Source: Nageia nagi | Taxonomy: Eukaryota > Pinophyta | NCBI GenBank assembly: GCA_050084985.1 | Contig: JBITNC010000001.1 | Span: 156,860,001-156,924,000 of the forward strand | Length of the DNA: 64,000 nucleotides | Reading direction: 5' to 3' | Position numbers and translations under genes: made by a program | Notes under the pieces: model-generated | Seen by the model: only the letters and a program-made list of their open reading frames with translations | Database searches by the model: none | Told to the model about the DNA's origin: nothing | In this document: positions 1 through 11,421 of the stretch, one piece after another | Layout of the letters: each line of letters opens with the position of its first letter | How positions within the stretch are numbered: position 1 is the stretch's first letter

Positions 1-238
1 TCACAAAACTGTTGATCACCATAGTCAAAGTTAGCTTGCTCCCCATTTTGTTGTTGTTTTTGTTTTAGCTTGTCACTATTGTTTCATTGTTGTTTTTGTT
101 TTAGCTTGGCGCCACTATTTTGTGGTCAACAGGGTCAACTTCCTCAAGATGTTAAGAGTCTCGAAGACCTATATAGAAAGATTTCATATGACCCAAAACC
201 AAAGCCCAAATGATGTTAGCTTTTGTGAGAATTATTGG

Positions 239-631
239 TTCTACTTGGGTGGGATACATTAGATACCTACTTGCTTCCAAGAAGTGGGGAAGGAGGTTTC
301 TAAGATAAATGAAAAGGTTAATACAAGCCTAGAGCAGATGGACTTCGAGGTCAGGTTTCTAAAGGAGGATACCACCATTAGGGAGGCGGACCTGGTAGTG
401 GCAGAAGTTAGACATCTTCTCTAAAGCTTGCTCATGACGGAGAATGTCAACACATATCAGACTAGAAGCCACCTCAAGCACATGTTGACAACTCATAGGT
501 GGAAGATCAAGATGCAAAGGTTGATTGCCAAGGTCAAGCATTTTGTCATTGAGAACAAAGCCAAGACTTCTGAGATGTTGCGTGGATTAGAGCTTACTCC
601 AAAGTTCTTGGATGAGGACTTTGAAGATTGA
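239..631 (+). pseudogene. Decayed coiled-coil-like reading frame upstream of LTR-family end
   Basis: One frame read from about 239 to the TGA at 629-631 gives a charged, heptad-like protein (EVSKINEKVNTSLEQMDFEV, later HFVIENKAKTSEMLRGLEL) ending in an acidic tail LDEDFED. It has in-frame stops near 260 and at 422-424 (TAA), so it is not intact. I do not recognise a family. It lies just upstream of an LTR-family 3' portion, so it may be an extra frame of a retroelement or captured host sequence. Composition and the lack of other start codons give no proof of translation. The first 238 bases show no feature I can support. Confidence 0.3.
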
Positions 632-744
632 GTTGCGGCCTTGGGACCACCATCGTCATAGTTGCTATTTTATTTTTATTTTATTTTCAAGAAATTATGT
701 TAATTTTGCAAAATACTTTTATATTATTTTTTTAATCCCAAACT

Positions 745-1784
745 TGTGACGGATGAGGATTTGCTCCCACAAGTTTGGAAGAGATCTCGTAATGCCATGC
801 AGCATTTTATTATTGGACCACTTATATTTTTCTCATAATTCATATTAGGGTTAGGGCAACACTTAAGGTTGCCATGAAAAACTATTTATACCCCATTTTG
901 GCTCATTTGTAAAAAGAGATTAGGCATTTTAATAAATTGGAAAGAACTTTGCTTGAAACACACAAAATTCTCTAAAATTTGTTAATGTGTTGTATGTGTA
1001 TTTCACTATTCTTATATGCTCTCATGTTGCAATGATAAACACGAATGAATGATAACAGTGTTGTCTAATTGATTCTATTGTTGCTTTGTGTTATCTCATA
1101 TCACTTGGTGTATCTCGTAAACCTCGAGTGAGGTGGACAAGATAGTACTTGTATATCTTTTGAAGTGGATGAATGGCATATTGTTTGTAATACTTTGTCA
1201 TTTGCAGTTTTAGGCTTGAATACTTTGAAATGTCTTGTTCATTTCGCTCATAGTAGGAACTTCACCCAAACCATCAAAGATTACCTCCATCCCATCCTTC
1301 ACCATCTTTGTCACAGCTTCACACTCCTTCCACTAGACCATTCGTGTTGTTGACTAGTGGGATGGATCAAGAGTGCATGGAACCTACGCCGAAATCCAAC
1401 AAGTCAACTTTCAAAACCCTATTCCAAGCCCGTGAGTATGCATGCTTATAGTCACATCCTTGTACCCACTATCTCTCCACCAAGTTTTCATTTTATTTTT
1501 CACTTTTTGCGCAGCTTTCGCAACCCTTGTTTACTTTTAGCATTTTTCGAAACAACACAGTTGAAACACAGGTACAAACTCAAAGTCCCTTGAATCCACA
1601 CATGATATTCATGTTGGTGATAGCTTCAAACATTTCAGCCAGTCCTTGAGTTTTATTTTCACAACTTAAGTGGAGCTACCTTTGGGGTAACCAATCCTCA
1701 TAACGGGAAGGAGTAACGTCCTTTCACCTGAGGTGTTGGAGTTTTTCCCACTACTCTAAGGTAGGAAAGAAAAACCCCCCAACA
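745..1784 (+). mobile_element. LTR 3' portion, old family (copy A)
   Basis: This stretch aligns end to end, at roughly 80% by eye, with 15974-17009. Shared landmarks are the start TGTGAC..ATGAG, TTTGCTCCCACAAG, CTATTTATACCCCATTTTGG (a TATA-type promoter), ATATGCTCTCATGTTG and the end GGTAGGAAAGAAAAACC..CCCAACA. In copy B the LTR extends further upstream, to 14300, so the 5' part of copy A is probably replaced or lies before the window. No primer-binding site follows the CA end at 1784, which suggests a solo or truncated LTR. Confidence 0.55.
883..890 (+). promoter_or_regulatory. TATA box of LTR copy A
   Basis: TATTTATA followed by CCCC lies within a block conserved with LTR copy B, where it is at 16112-16119. 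The position inside an LTR fits a polymerase II promoter at the U3/R boundary. Activity is inferred only. Confidence 0.4.
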
Positions 1785-2316
1785 CAAACCATCTAGAATT
1801 CTTCCATTCAAACATAAATCCTTTAGTAGCACTTACAACTACAACAATAATAACATCTTTAAATTCTATATTAGCAAAATGAAGTGTGTCAACCTAGAAC
1901 CCAATCAGCATGGTGCATGAATATAATTAAAATCATTAAAGGAAAACCTGAAAATGTTTGTGTCCTAATCAAGGATTGAAAATTGAGTTTCAACTTTTAA
2001 ACAACTGTCAAATATTAGAATACATGTCATGAGTTCCTAGAAGCAAAAAGGGTATCTTTGTAATAAATGGAAAAGTTTCCAATATGGTGGTTCCCTTTTT
2101 TTTCTAGGAAAAGTGGCCATCCTTAATTCTATTAAAAACTTGTAGAAGCATTTGCCTATTTTTCTTCTCATTCATGAAACAGATTGCAAGCATTTAATTT
2201 TTGTTCTTTTCACAATTCATGCACTAAACATAATTTGTTTTATCAAGTGCATTTTGTAAATTGTTTTGAATTACTAAGATCATACAAAAAATAAAAGTAA
2301 TAATTTACAATATTAC
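1785..2316. other. Intergenic or intronic AT-rich sequence
   Basis: I see no coding, RNA or transposon hallmark here. It may be intron of the gene whose exon lies at 2317-2405. Confidence 0.4.
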
Positions 2317-2405
2317 CGCAGATGCATATTCTGCAAGAATCTTGGCAAGCGTACGATTATAGACATGACCATGCAGCTTATGATCAAGTGTCTTCACACT
2401 TAATT
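2317..2405 (-). CDS. Isolated internal exon of an unidentified host gene
   Basis: On the minus strand a TTTTGTTGCAG acceptor precedes an 89-bp open segment followed by GTAATATTG, a good donor. Skipping the first two bases, it encodes 29 residues including LDHKLHGHVYNRTLAKIL and ending AEYASA. The reading has no stop, balanced composition and several CpG and GC-rich codons, unlike the AT-rich flanks. I do not recognise the protein. Neighbouring exons are not visible in 1785-2816 or 3715-5069, so it is either one exon of a gene with very long introns or a captured exon inside a decayed element. Confidence 0.45.
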
Positions 2406-2816
2406 CTGCAACAAAAGGAAAGCATTAATTTTGCTACACCAGGAAAATGAAACAATACCATCAAAAAAGAATGGATGATCATAAACAGAAATTCATGACA
2501 TATTTACTGAAATCTGATATGGAACTATGATGTCCTGGAAAATGAAATAATACTATCAAACAAGACAGGATAGCCATAGATGGAAATGCATAAGAAACAC
2601 AAATGCACTAAATTCTGGCACAGAATCATGATCCCCTATGAGATTAACCATGATAATGGATCAAGAAATCAAAAATTCTTCACACAATCATTCAATTACA
2701 GTTGCTCACTATAAATTATGCTTCTTATGCATGTCATACAAACAGTTTATTGAAGCAAGTCATGTGAACAGTTACGAACATAAAACCAAAAAGATGTGTT
2801 TTGCAATATTATTTTC
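2406..2816. other. AT-rich sequence with an imperfect short duplication
   Basis: Two related blocks begin GGAAAATGAAA(C/T)AATAC(C/T)ATCAAA at about 2443 and 2537 and diverge within about 90 bases. No gene or element is recognised. Confidence 0.35.
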
Positions 2817-3714
2817 CAGTGTTCCACAGGGACGCGTTACCCCTCTTGAAGGAGCCGTTCTCGGCGTTCCCAAGTTCTGGAACGCTTGGGGAAAAGTTTC
2901 CCAGCTGTTCCCTTTTTGGGGGACAGCTGGGTGATGTCCTTGAGACGTCCCCTAGGATAGGGGAAACGTTCCCCGACCGCCCACCCAATCGGGAACGGCT
3001 AGGGAACAGCTGGCCATCCTCGAGAATGGTCGGAATTCCCCCCACAGCTAGGCCCAGGAAAGCTAGGAAAAAAAATATAAGCTTTTGACTTGAAAAAAAG
3101 CACATAAAGTGCTTTATGATGGGCCCCACCCATGTTTGCACCCCCTCTAACCCTAAAAAGGTGCTCTAAAAGTGATTTTGTAATCACTTTTCATTGTGTA
3201 GAGGAGAAAGAGAGCAAGGAAGAATAAAAACACAGCAGTAGAAGAAAAAGACAGCAGTGAAGAGAAAGAGAGCCATTAAGAGAATATGGATACACAACCA
3301 TTAGCACATGAGCCTATAGAGCCATAGGGCATAGACTATAGTGGTTATTTTGGCATTATCATTTTGTTATTCAGATACTTATTCAACATACTGATGTCCC
3401 CTCTATGTATTTGATTCAATCTTTCAGACCTGTAACATTATGATTGTGTTATCAGATTTACCCTTTTTTTATGATTATGTCTTGAAATTGAATTTATAAT
3501 TTCAATTCCATGATTTTAGTTTGTATACATGATTAAATTTGACAATTCATCATAATAATAATGAATTGGAAATGATAAAATCTTAAAAATCTGAAAATGT
3601 TTACTAAAATTATATTTGTCGTTCCCTGCCGTTCCCCAAAACTGACCCTATTTTTTCCCCATTCCCAGATACACATTCCCCTGTTTCCCCATTCCCCAGT
3701 CGTGTGGAACACTG
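2817..3714 (+). mobile_element. Non-autonomous hAT-like DNA transposon
   Basis: The ends are inverted: CAGTGTTCCAC at the left and GTGGAACACTG at the right, 11 of 11. TATTTTC flanks both sides (2810-2816 and 3715-3721), a target duplication one base short of the 8 bp typical of hAT. The first 250 bp are GC-rich and full of inverted repeats, as in hAT subterminal regions. From about 3290 to the right end it is homologous to 7550-7999, the 3' end of a decayed hAT transposase gene, including the peptide tail AHEP before the stop. It is therefore probably a deletion derivative of that family. No transposase frame remains. Confidence 0.7.
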
Positions 3715-5069
3715 TATTTTCTCTCTCTGAGTTTTATCCCCATATGTATCTGTTGATTCATGAATTTAGTCTGCAGCAAAGGAATCCAGAGAAACTATTG
3801 TTATGTTTAAACTTTAAAGTTCTCCAAAAACCCATACTAAGGTTGACATCTATTATAGTAAATATTACTTACCCTACATTTGGTGTTGTCTTAAGATTAT
3901 ACTTTCTGTTTAATGTTGTCTATACCTTGTGTTTGAAGCTTCTAATGAACCATGCTGGAACATGTACTGTTGGAAACATCTTCTGCTATTGGCATGCATG
4001 CTATGCAGATGCCATTGTTCCAAACGCAACATACATGTAAACATTTTTCACTTTGAAAACTTACAAAGTTTTCAGGTAAGATCTAGCTTACCTAGTCAAA
4101 GCACATTTTGTTCACATACGAAAAGACATTAGACCCTTCCTGTTAGTACCATTGCTCAAGTGCTTTCTTTCCTTTCATTCATTTCTAAATATTTTCCATG
4201 TTTATCACGTGCTTAGATATTGCAAGAGTCTTGTCATTGCACTAATATAAGTTATATTTTTTTTATGAAAGAAAGCTTGCATGTATTTATAATATCCATG
4301 AGTACTCAACTTTAATAATGGCAATGGTACCAATGTTAACGTATAATATCTTGACAAAGTCACACATGGATCCAAAAGCAAATTTGAAGGAGTAAAAAGT
4401 TTCAAATATATGATTAGAAAACTCTCCAAGATGAGGGTGTGTGATTATGACTCATGAGTGTCAAAGCTTATTTGGCTGAAGCCCTCAGTGCACCTCTTCT
4501 GATTTTAGCTGGAATGTTTGGCAACCAAAATTGCATCAACCAACCTAACCCTCTATGCATTTGCACCTTCGATTAACGATTGGTTCATCCAATTGATAGT
4601 ACACTGTGGAGCTGGAATAGTAGGTATCCCATTGCCAAACACAATCAATTGGTTTTCATAAAGATAACTTGAGGGACGTGACAACCCATTTTGCCAAAAA
4701 TAAAATTGCAATAACATTAATCTTAAACTAGATTCCTAAATAGCATTCAGTAAAAATAGCATGTCATGCACATTGATCTATGTCATCAAATGTCTCAATT
4801 ACTTATTGGAGAAGAAAACTGCATAATAATTAATTCGAAATAAGCAGCTGGAGTGCTTTGGGACTGTTAGCCTATAAATATAACCATGGAATCATAGGAG
4901 TGAAATGCGGATTCAGCTGATATTCGTTTGAGTAAAAACCTTTGAAATTTCAGGATTCAGAGATTATTTGGCCAATTATTCGGCAAATAAAAATTATAAA
5001 AAAAAATCTAAATTTAAATTAACTGTAGCATATGTTTGCAGTAAATATGAAAATATATAGTGTTTGATC
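3715..5069. other. Intergenic AT-rich sequence
   Basis: No coding frame, RNA gene, terminal repeat or splice-bounded exon was found that I can support. A less AT-rich patch around 4450-4670 has no recognisable coding sense. Confidence 0.4.
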
Positions 5070-5900
5070 AAAATATATAGTGAATTTTTTATTAAAAACA
5101 CATCAACGATGTGCCCTCTTCTTCCCCTTTTCCTTTACTACTGCTGTGGATGTTTGGTCTTGCAATTGTTCTTGATCTATGGCTGCAAGCCCTTCTGCCA
5201 CCTCATTCTCAATGCGTACAAAATTATGCTTTGCAAACCATACATCCCTTCTACCAATTTTCGAGTTTCAAGTTCTTTGATCCATTCAAAAGTGGGATCA
5301 ATCTCATCCAAATAGATTGCATTATAATAAGCTCTATCTATTTTTTTATGACACAGACATATACCAAATTATTCAACCGTTCTTAAGCCAACACATTGCA
5401 CTTTTTGGAATATATGTGCTCAAACAAAATCCAATTGCACTTACATCCAAAAGAGCTACAAGGTTGGGACAGAATCCAAATTGCTCTTTGTTGAAGTTGT
5501 TGAAGTCCTAATTCAAAGTGCACTCGAGAAAAGATAGCCATTTGCATTCTTGTAGATTTGCAGCCCTCGTTGTATGTTATTCATCTTCTGACCATATTGG
5601 ACCATCTTCTCAAGGAAAATATAAAGCCCATTGAGAATCTCATTATCAGTCACAAATGCCCCATTGGAAAAATGTTTTGAGTTCAAATAATAGCCCACTA
5701 CATGAATGGGCTCATGAAGTTGACTTAACCATCAATGGTCAATCAATTCTCAAAAAGGGCAATACTTAGCCACTATGTTTTTGTAATAGCAAGCAATGGC
5801 CTCCTTCGCCTTGTCCATAGCTTCATAAAAGTAACCCATTCATGATTTGTCTTGACTATCAACAATATGAAGATAAAATAAGATAATCATATTAATGTCC
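5070..5900 (-). pseudogene. hAT-family transposase fragment, decayed
   Basis: Minus-strand translation in shifting frames gives the order expected of the C-terminal half of plant hAT transposases. MGYFYEAMDKAKEAI comes near 5830, GYYLNSKHFSNGAFVTDNEI near 5690, then IQRGLQIYKNANGYLFSSAL, and near 5430 a segment resembling the C-terminal dimerisation region (FEHIYSKK). Stops and frameshifts interrupt it, so it is not functional. It lies head to head with the plus-strand hAT fragment at 6120-7585 and seems to be a different insertion. Terminal repeats were not found. Confidence 0.6.
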
Positions 5901-6119
5901 ATGGATGACCAATGAGGTCAAAGGTAATCAATAGTACAACTGAATAAATGAAAAAGAACTTAGGAAAAAACACTAGAAAAGAAAGTTAACTATGGCAAAT
6001 AAGAAAACAAAGATAGGGTTAAAGGAGATGCAAAGAGAAGCCTCAAACCTTAACCCTAAGATTACAATAGTGAGGGGGGGTCCCTCTAAGATAAGAGGAG
6101 AGAAGAGAAGCAGGAGTAC

Positions 6120-7585
6120 AATGAGAGGTTGTGCGTTGTCAAAAACTTGGAGTTGCAAATGTTTATTTGCAACCATCACACATCAATGGCTCTCTTCTGC
6201 AGCTTCTCAAAAAAGAAGTTCCTCAAACCTGTTGAAACAAGATATGCCACGTATTTCCTTCTCTTGGAGAGGATGTTTGAGCTGCAGCAACCACTACAAA
6301 GCATGGTAGTGTCACAAGAATGGAGGAAGTGGGAGGAATCTTAAACAAATGAAGGAAAAGCATATAAAATTAAAGTTTTAGATGATAGTTGATGGGATGA
6401 AATTAGGTAATTAAAGTTTCAATTTTCACTTTGTAGTTTTGATTTTAAATTTTTTATCATTGATTATTTATGTAGGTTTTTAACTTTTTTTTTAATCCTT
6501 GTAGGTACATTGTAAGTTTCATTGCTCCAATCCATGATGTCATAAAGTATGGTGATACTGATTCTCCTAATTTAGGAGAAATATATGACTTTTGACAACA
6601 TGGTTGAGCGAATGAAAAAGATCATTCAAGATCCTTCATTTTTTCAAGAGCACATTGAACCCATTATAATGAAGACGTACCATAATAAATGTTGATTGTT
6701 GTTTGTAGTTTTAATTTGGAATTTGGATTGTTTATTGTTCAATGGTTCATGTAGTTTAAGTTTTTAACTTTACTTTTTTATTTTTTGTAGGTGGAATAAG
6801 ATGAACACCCCTATGCATATGGCGGCCCACGCATCGAATCCAAAATGGTATGCACCCAAGGAAGGCAAAAAAACACTTTATAATGATCTAGAAGTGAAAG
6901 ATGGATTCAAGAAATTCTTGAAAAAGGTGTATACGTCGAAGGAGGCTGCCATCATTAGAGCTCAATCCATGCAATTTAAAAGACCTAAGGGTCCTCCTTT
7001 TAGCATACCAGAGTGTAGGGAGGATAGGGTTACTATTGCCCAAATTGATCCCATTGGATAGTGGGATCTTTATGAGGATGATGCTCCAAAATTGAAGCAA
7101 CTTGCAGTTAGGCTCCTTTCTCAGGTTGGTAGATGAAGATCCCATTCGCATAAGCCATAAAGTATTTGAAATTTGAATGATTGTTTTTAATTCTAAATTT
7201 ATCAAATAATTTTGTAGATTGGTAGTTCATATGCTACAAAAAAGAATTGGTCCAACTATGGCTTCATCAATAGCATGAGGAGGAACAAGCTTACCCCTAA
7301 GAGAGCCGAGAAGCTAGTAGCAATGCATAGCTATCTTCGCCTTCATGAGAGAGTGAAGCCAAAGTACAGGGCTAGTCCACTTGCACAATGGGATATCGAT
7401 CCTGTAGAGGTAGCTAGTCTTGATGTTGATGATGATGCTAAGGTGTTGGTAGGATTGCCATTGACCTTGAAGGGTCACAGTTGGATGATGAGAGCAACCC
7501 ATCATATAGCTTTGTTGAGGAGGAGGATTATGATAGTGATGATAATCAAAATATATTAGGAGCACATGAGCCATTGAGCCCTTAG
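6120..7585 (+). pseudogene. hAT-family transposase 3' part, intron-containing, decayed
   Basis: Four exon-like blocks read as the C-terminal half of a plant hAT transposase. About 6129-6406 includes KPVETRYATYFLLLERMF. 6505-6725 begins YIVSFIAPIHDVIKYGDTDS after a TTGTAG acceptor and contains one frameshift. 6791-7124 includes NKMNTPMHMAAHASNPKWY and has an in-frame TAG at 7059-7061. 7218-7585 includes KKNWSNYGFINSMRRNKLTP, the C-terminal dimerisation motif, then shifts frame into an acidic tail ending AHEPLSP. Introns are short, AT-rich and bounded by GT..AG. The N-terminal BED finger and first half are missing. The 3' untranslated part continues to the element end near 7999. Confidence 0.7.
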
Positions 7586-7999
7586 GGCCTTAGGCTTAAA
7601 CTCTTAGAGCCATAGTTTGATACTTGATAGTTATGATTTTGGCATTTTGCTACTATGATTTCAGTACTATTGTATTTGTCGTTTGAGTATTTCGGATTTG
7701 GGATTTCAGATCTATCATTATGTAGTAGAGTCTAGACTACTTCAGACTTATATAGCTCATTTTGATATTATGATTCAGATTTATACTTTATTATGATTTC
7801 TAATTTAAATTCCAAGTGTTGTGAATGTATACATGATCAAATTGATAGTAATAACGAATCAGAAACAATGAAATTTAAAAAATGCAAAAATTCAGGGATT
7901 TTTTACTAGTATTACACTAGTTGCTCCCCTGTTGAATCAAGGGCGCTCCCTAAAAATGACCTTCGCTGCTCCCCCGCTCCTGACTCACCGTGGAACCTA
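7586..7999 (+). mobile_element. 3' terminal region of hAT element (same family as 2817-3714)
   Basis: This matches 3310-3714 throughout, including TGTATACATGAT.AAATT and the pyrimidine-rich subterminal block with GCTCC repeats. The terminus is GTGGAACCT instead of GTGGAACACTG, so the right inverted repeat is degraded. The left end of this element was not found in 3715-6120. The next hAT element begins ten bases further on. Confidence 0.55.
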
Positions 8000-8527
8000 A
8001 GTTGTGTGCATAGTAGTCAAAATCACGATTAATCATCAATCCAATCGATGATTAAGCCAAGTCAATTAATCGCTAATAGGAATTGACAATTTTCTTTTTT
8101 GCACTACAGGTTGCTTTTTTTTATTAATCAGTGATTAATTGGTCAAAAAACAATCCCATGGAAAAAATCATCTACATCAGCAAAAGTATCTACCAACATG
8201 AAAACACATTTTCAGTTTTATTTGTTACTATTTCATTCAATCCAGAGCTAAGAGGAGTTAAGCGAGGGAAAATAGGGTGTTGCACCATTTATTCGATTTT
8301 TAATTTAGATTCAACCACACCAAAGTAAGTTTGAAACTTTTTTCTATTGGTTTTTTTTTCATTTCTCCATTTCTTTTATTGTTATTGTTTTCTAGTTTTA
8401 ATATGTTTTCTAGTGGATAAATTTTCAATTCATGCTCATTGGTTTCCCTTTGTGTTGTTTATCTTCTATTTTCTTTTTTTAGATTCTTGCAGCTATAGGT
8501 ATGAGTTTTTCAAGGGTAGGCTAAAAG

Positions 8528-9130
8528 ATGGATCCTATTTGGGTTCATTGCGAACAAGGTCCAAAATCATGTAAGGCCATATGTAATTACTATTGGGACA
8601 CGATTAGTGGAGATGTGTGAATGATCAAGTTTCATCTAGCTAGAATGACTGGACATGACATTAGACTTTGCACCCAAATGGATGTTGATGTGCAAAGGCA
8701 AATGAATGCCTACTTGGAGGACTTCCAACAAAAAAAAGAAGTAAAGAAAACGACAAAAAGTGAAATTGCCAAACCCCCATCTTTCCCATCTCCAGCTCCA
8801 GGGTTTCCTTCTTCTACCTATGAAGAAAAAGATAGTGGCAATGCATAACAAAGCAGAGACTTACGCAACCACATAACATTTTTGAAGGCACTAGTAGTGC
8901 GGTGTGGTGTGATTTCTTTGCCCCTTGGAGTAGTCTTGGTGGCCAACCCTCACTTGACTCTGCATGGAATAAGGATAGGGTGAAAGAAGCTAGAAAGGCA
9001 ATGGCCAATTTTTTATATTATTTTGATATTCCCATCCATGTGGTGAGATCGCCATATTGGGACAACATGAATAATGTTATTTTAGTTTGTAGTTTTGGGT
9101 TCAAAGTACCATAACTTGCAAGGACCTTTT
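8528..9130 (+). pseudogene. hAT transposase N-terminal exon with BED-type zinc finger
   Basis: From ATG 8528 the frame reads MDPIWVHCEQGPKSCKAICN, then after a frameshift FHLARMTGHDIR, a BED-finger pattern in which the second half supplies the histidines. Then comes MNAYLEDFQQKKEVKKTTKS and a proline-rich linker to a stop at 8846-8848. After another shift FLYYFDIPIHVVRSPYWDN (about 9010-9070) is the start of the central hAT domain. Several frameshifts show it is dead. Coding sense resumes at about 9981, beyond the solo LTR. Confidence 0.65.
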
Positions 9131-9980
9131 TGTAAAAACCCTAACTTCACAATTCAGAAAAATTTAGCAAATAAATTTCAGATTTGCAACTATTCAGAAA
9201 AATACATCAAAAACTCAAAATTGCTCACAAACACCAACAAAAAAAATTATTTTTTTTTATGGGACCATATTTACATAGATCACATTAAAGGGTACCACAA
9301 AATCACATCAAAACCTTAATATAAATTTTTCCAAGGCTAAACATCTCCTCCAAGAATGAAATATTTCACAAAACCCTAGAAAAAGCCCTTCCAAAACTGG
9401 ACAAACTCCTCCAAAGTCTAGTTGCACTGAATACTGCTGGAAACCACACTAAAACTCCACACAAACATTGAATGTTGAGACTAGAATCTAAACACCAACT
9501 CTAAAACCCCAATGGAAAACCCTGGATGGATATGCCTCTCAATATTCAACCAAATAGCAAGGATCAGCCTTGTCTACTAGATTGGCTACATTATGAAGAA
9601 TGGGATCAGCCCTAATCTCCACAAAGGTTGTGCAAAGGATCAGCCTTTCACTCAAAAATCACAAGGATTCACAAAACAATAATATGACATGCCAAAATGG
9701 GGAATGCTCCGTATATATATAGACTAAGCATTCTAATTCTTCGTTGTGTGGCCCTCACAATTTAACACTATTTTATGTTATGACTTTACAATTATTTTAA
9801 TACAAAACACACTATTAATACTCCTAACACAATATTTTATTCTTAGAACACTCCTAACACTACAAAAAGGGGCATCGCACTTCTTATCCCATATTGGCTT
9901 TTTAACTTAGCCAATTTTTCATGGTATAACATTACAATAAGTGGGTCCCACACAATAGACATAAAAATGGGGACATTACA
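9131..9980 (-). mobile_element. Solo LTR inside the hAT element
   Basis: The block begins TGTAAAAACCC and ends GGGGACATTACA, so the ends are TG..CA with TGTAA/TTACA inverted. It splits hAT coding sequence, with transposase sense on both sides. Flanks CTTTT (9126-9130) and CTTTG (9981-9985) look like a 5-bp target duplication with one mismatch. Read on the minus strand it starts TGTAATGTCCCC and has a TATATATA box near 9710, about 270 bases in, as expected for U3. No internal retroelement sequence is present. Confidence 0.55.
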
Positions 9981-10615
9981 CTTTGCTTGAGGATGCTACC
10001 ATGGACATTAAGAAGCTTCTTGAGGAGTAAAAATAGATTTAGAGAACAAAAGATTACAACATTCTCAATGATGGTTGAACCGATGGAAGGGGAAGAACAT
10101 TGAACTTTTTGGTTTCTTCTTCAAGAGGTCTAGTCTTCCTTAAGTTAGTAGATGCATCGACAGAGATAAAAATTGTCGTGTATTTATTTAGCTTGCTAGA
10201 GGGAGTCATCAAGGAAGTGGGGCCTACGTATGTTGTGCATGTAAATTTTACATCTTATCTTAAATTTCATCAATTTCATTTTGGTTTATTTTGTGTAGGT
10301 TGATTTATAATAATTAATTCATTTTCATTTATGTTGTGCAAGTTATCACAGATAACACTATCGCATACGTCTCAACAAGGAAGATGATTAGGATAGATTC
10401 CCCACCATTTCTTTGAGTCATTGTGCTACACATTGTTGCAATTTACTTATCCATGACCTTGGAAAGATTGATTGGGTCAAGGACATTGTAGATAAAGCTA
10501 AAAATATCACCAAATATATCTACAATCATACTTGGGGTCCTCAACTTGATGAGGATAAATTTCACAGATGGAAAGTAGCTAGTACATGCAAGTAGCAACC
10601 TCACAAGCACAAGAA
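9981..10615 (+). pseudogene. hAT transposase central region, decayed
   Basis: Sense resumes with LLEDATMDIKKLLEE, followed by NFLVSSSRGLVFLKLVDAST (about 10100-10165), and after an intron (about 10290-10345) VITDNT..AYVSTRK. Then comes GKIDWVKDIVDKAKNITKYI (about 10455-10520), the usual order in the central DUF659-like domain of plant hAT transposases. Past 10590 it jumps to a low-complexity tail (TSQAQEEGLSQVATT), skipping the C-terminal half including the dimerisation motif. The missing part is a deletion and not a divergence. Stops are present. Confidence 0.65.
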
Positions 10616-11289
10616 GAGGGTCTATCACAAGTAGCAACCACGATCAAACTTGCAAAAGAGAGAGAGGAAAGTGGTCAATGCACAAAGAAAAGCAAAGAAA
10701 ATAAATATTTTGCTTTTTCGATTTGGAAATCTTTGATTTATTTTGGATATTCAAAATTTAATACAAAACTTTACAATTTTCAATGTTACATTATGTTGTC
10801 ACTTGTGTAATGTGTTATTTGATATGGAATGTTATGTTATTTGATATGCAAGGTTGGGAGATAGCTAAAAAATAATTTTTTTAATGTCAAAATATATATA
10901 TTATGGATTTTTTGTTTTTTTGCTGAATTGATAGCCAAAAGAACTTTTGTCGATTCTGAGTTTGACTACTATGGTTTTGTGTAATATCTTCCATTAAACT
11001 GAAGATAATGTTTGGTAAGGATAGCAAACTTTCTGCATTGAACCATTTTAATACTTAAGACTCGCAATAATAAAATATAGAACTGCACTGCATTCTAATT
11101 CTAGAAAATACAAATATCCTCATTATACATGTAGTTAATATCAATATATAATACATTATATAAAGTATTTTTGTAATGTATTTTAGGAGGATATATCTAA
11201 TAAAGTATCCTCCATACTTGAAAGATGCAATCTCCAACCTCAACAATTCAATATTCAAAATGTTTTTCATGCATAAGCATGGTACATAT

Positions 11290-11358
11290 GGTACACAGAA
11301 TTGCAAAATCAATCTGAGATGCATGGTACACAGAATTACAAAATCAATCTGAGATGTG
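11290..11358. repeat. 35-bp direct tandem duplication
   Basis: Two adjacent copies start GGTACACAGAATT(G/A)CAAAA and differ at very few positions. This looks like recent local slippage or repair. Confidence 0.8.
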
Positions 11359-11421
11359 TGAGGTACCCATTTGGACTCAACCCTACATTGATGCCTTGTC
11401 TCTCAACGTCTGTTGTCATCT

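Larger units (their letters stand above)
8009..10973 (+). mobile_element. hAT transposon, internally deleted, with 13-bp terminal inverted repeats
   Basis: Termini are CATAGTAGTCAAA (8009-8021) and TTTGACTACTATG (10961-10973), a perfect 13-bp inverted pair. Flanks are GTTGTGTG (8001-8008) and GTTTTGTG (10974-10981), an 8-bp target duplication with one mismatch. Inside are decayed transposase exons with a BED-type N-terminus and a central DUF659-like region, but no C-terminal dimerisation domain, so it could move only with help. A second member with the same ends lies at 26945-33081. A solo LTR (9131-9980) is inserted in it. Confidence 0.8.
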
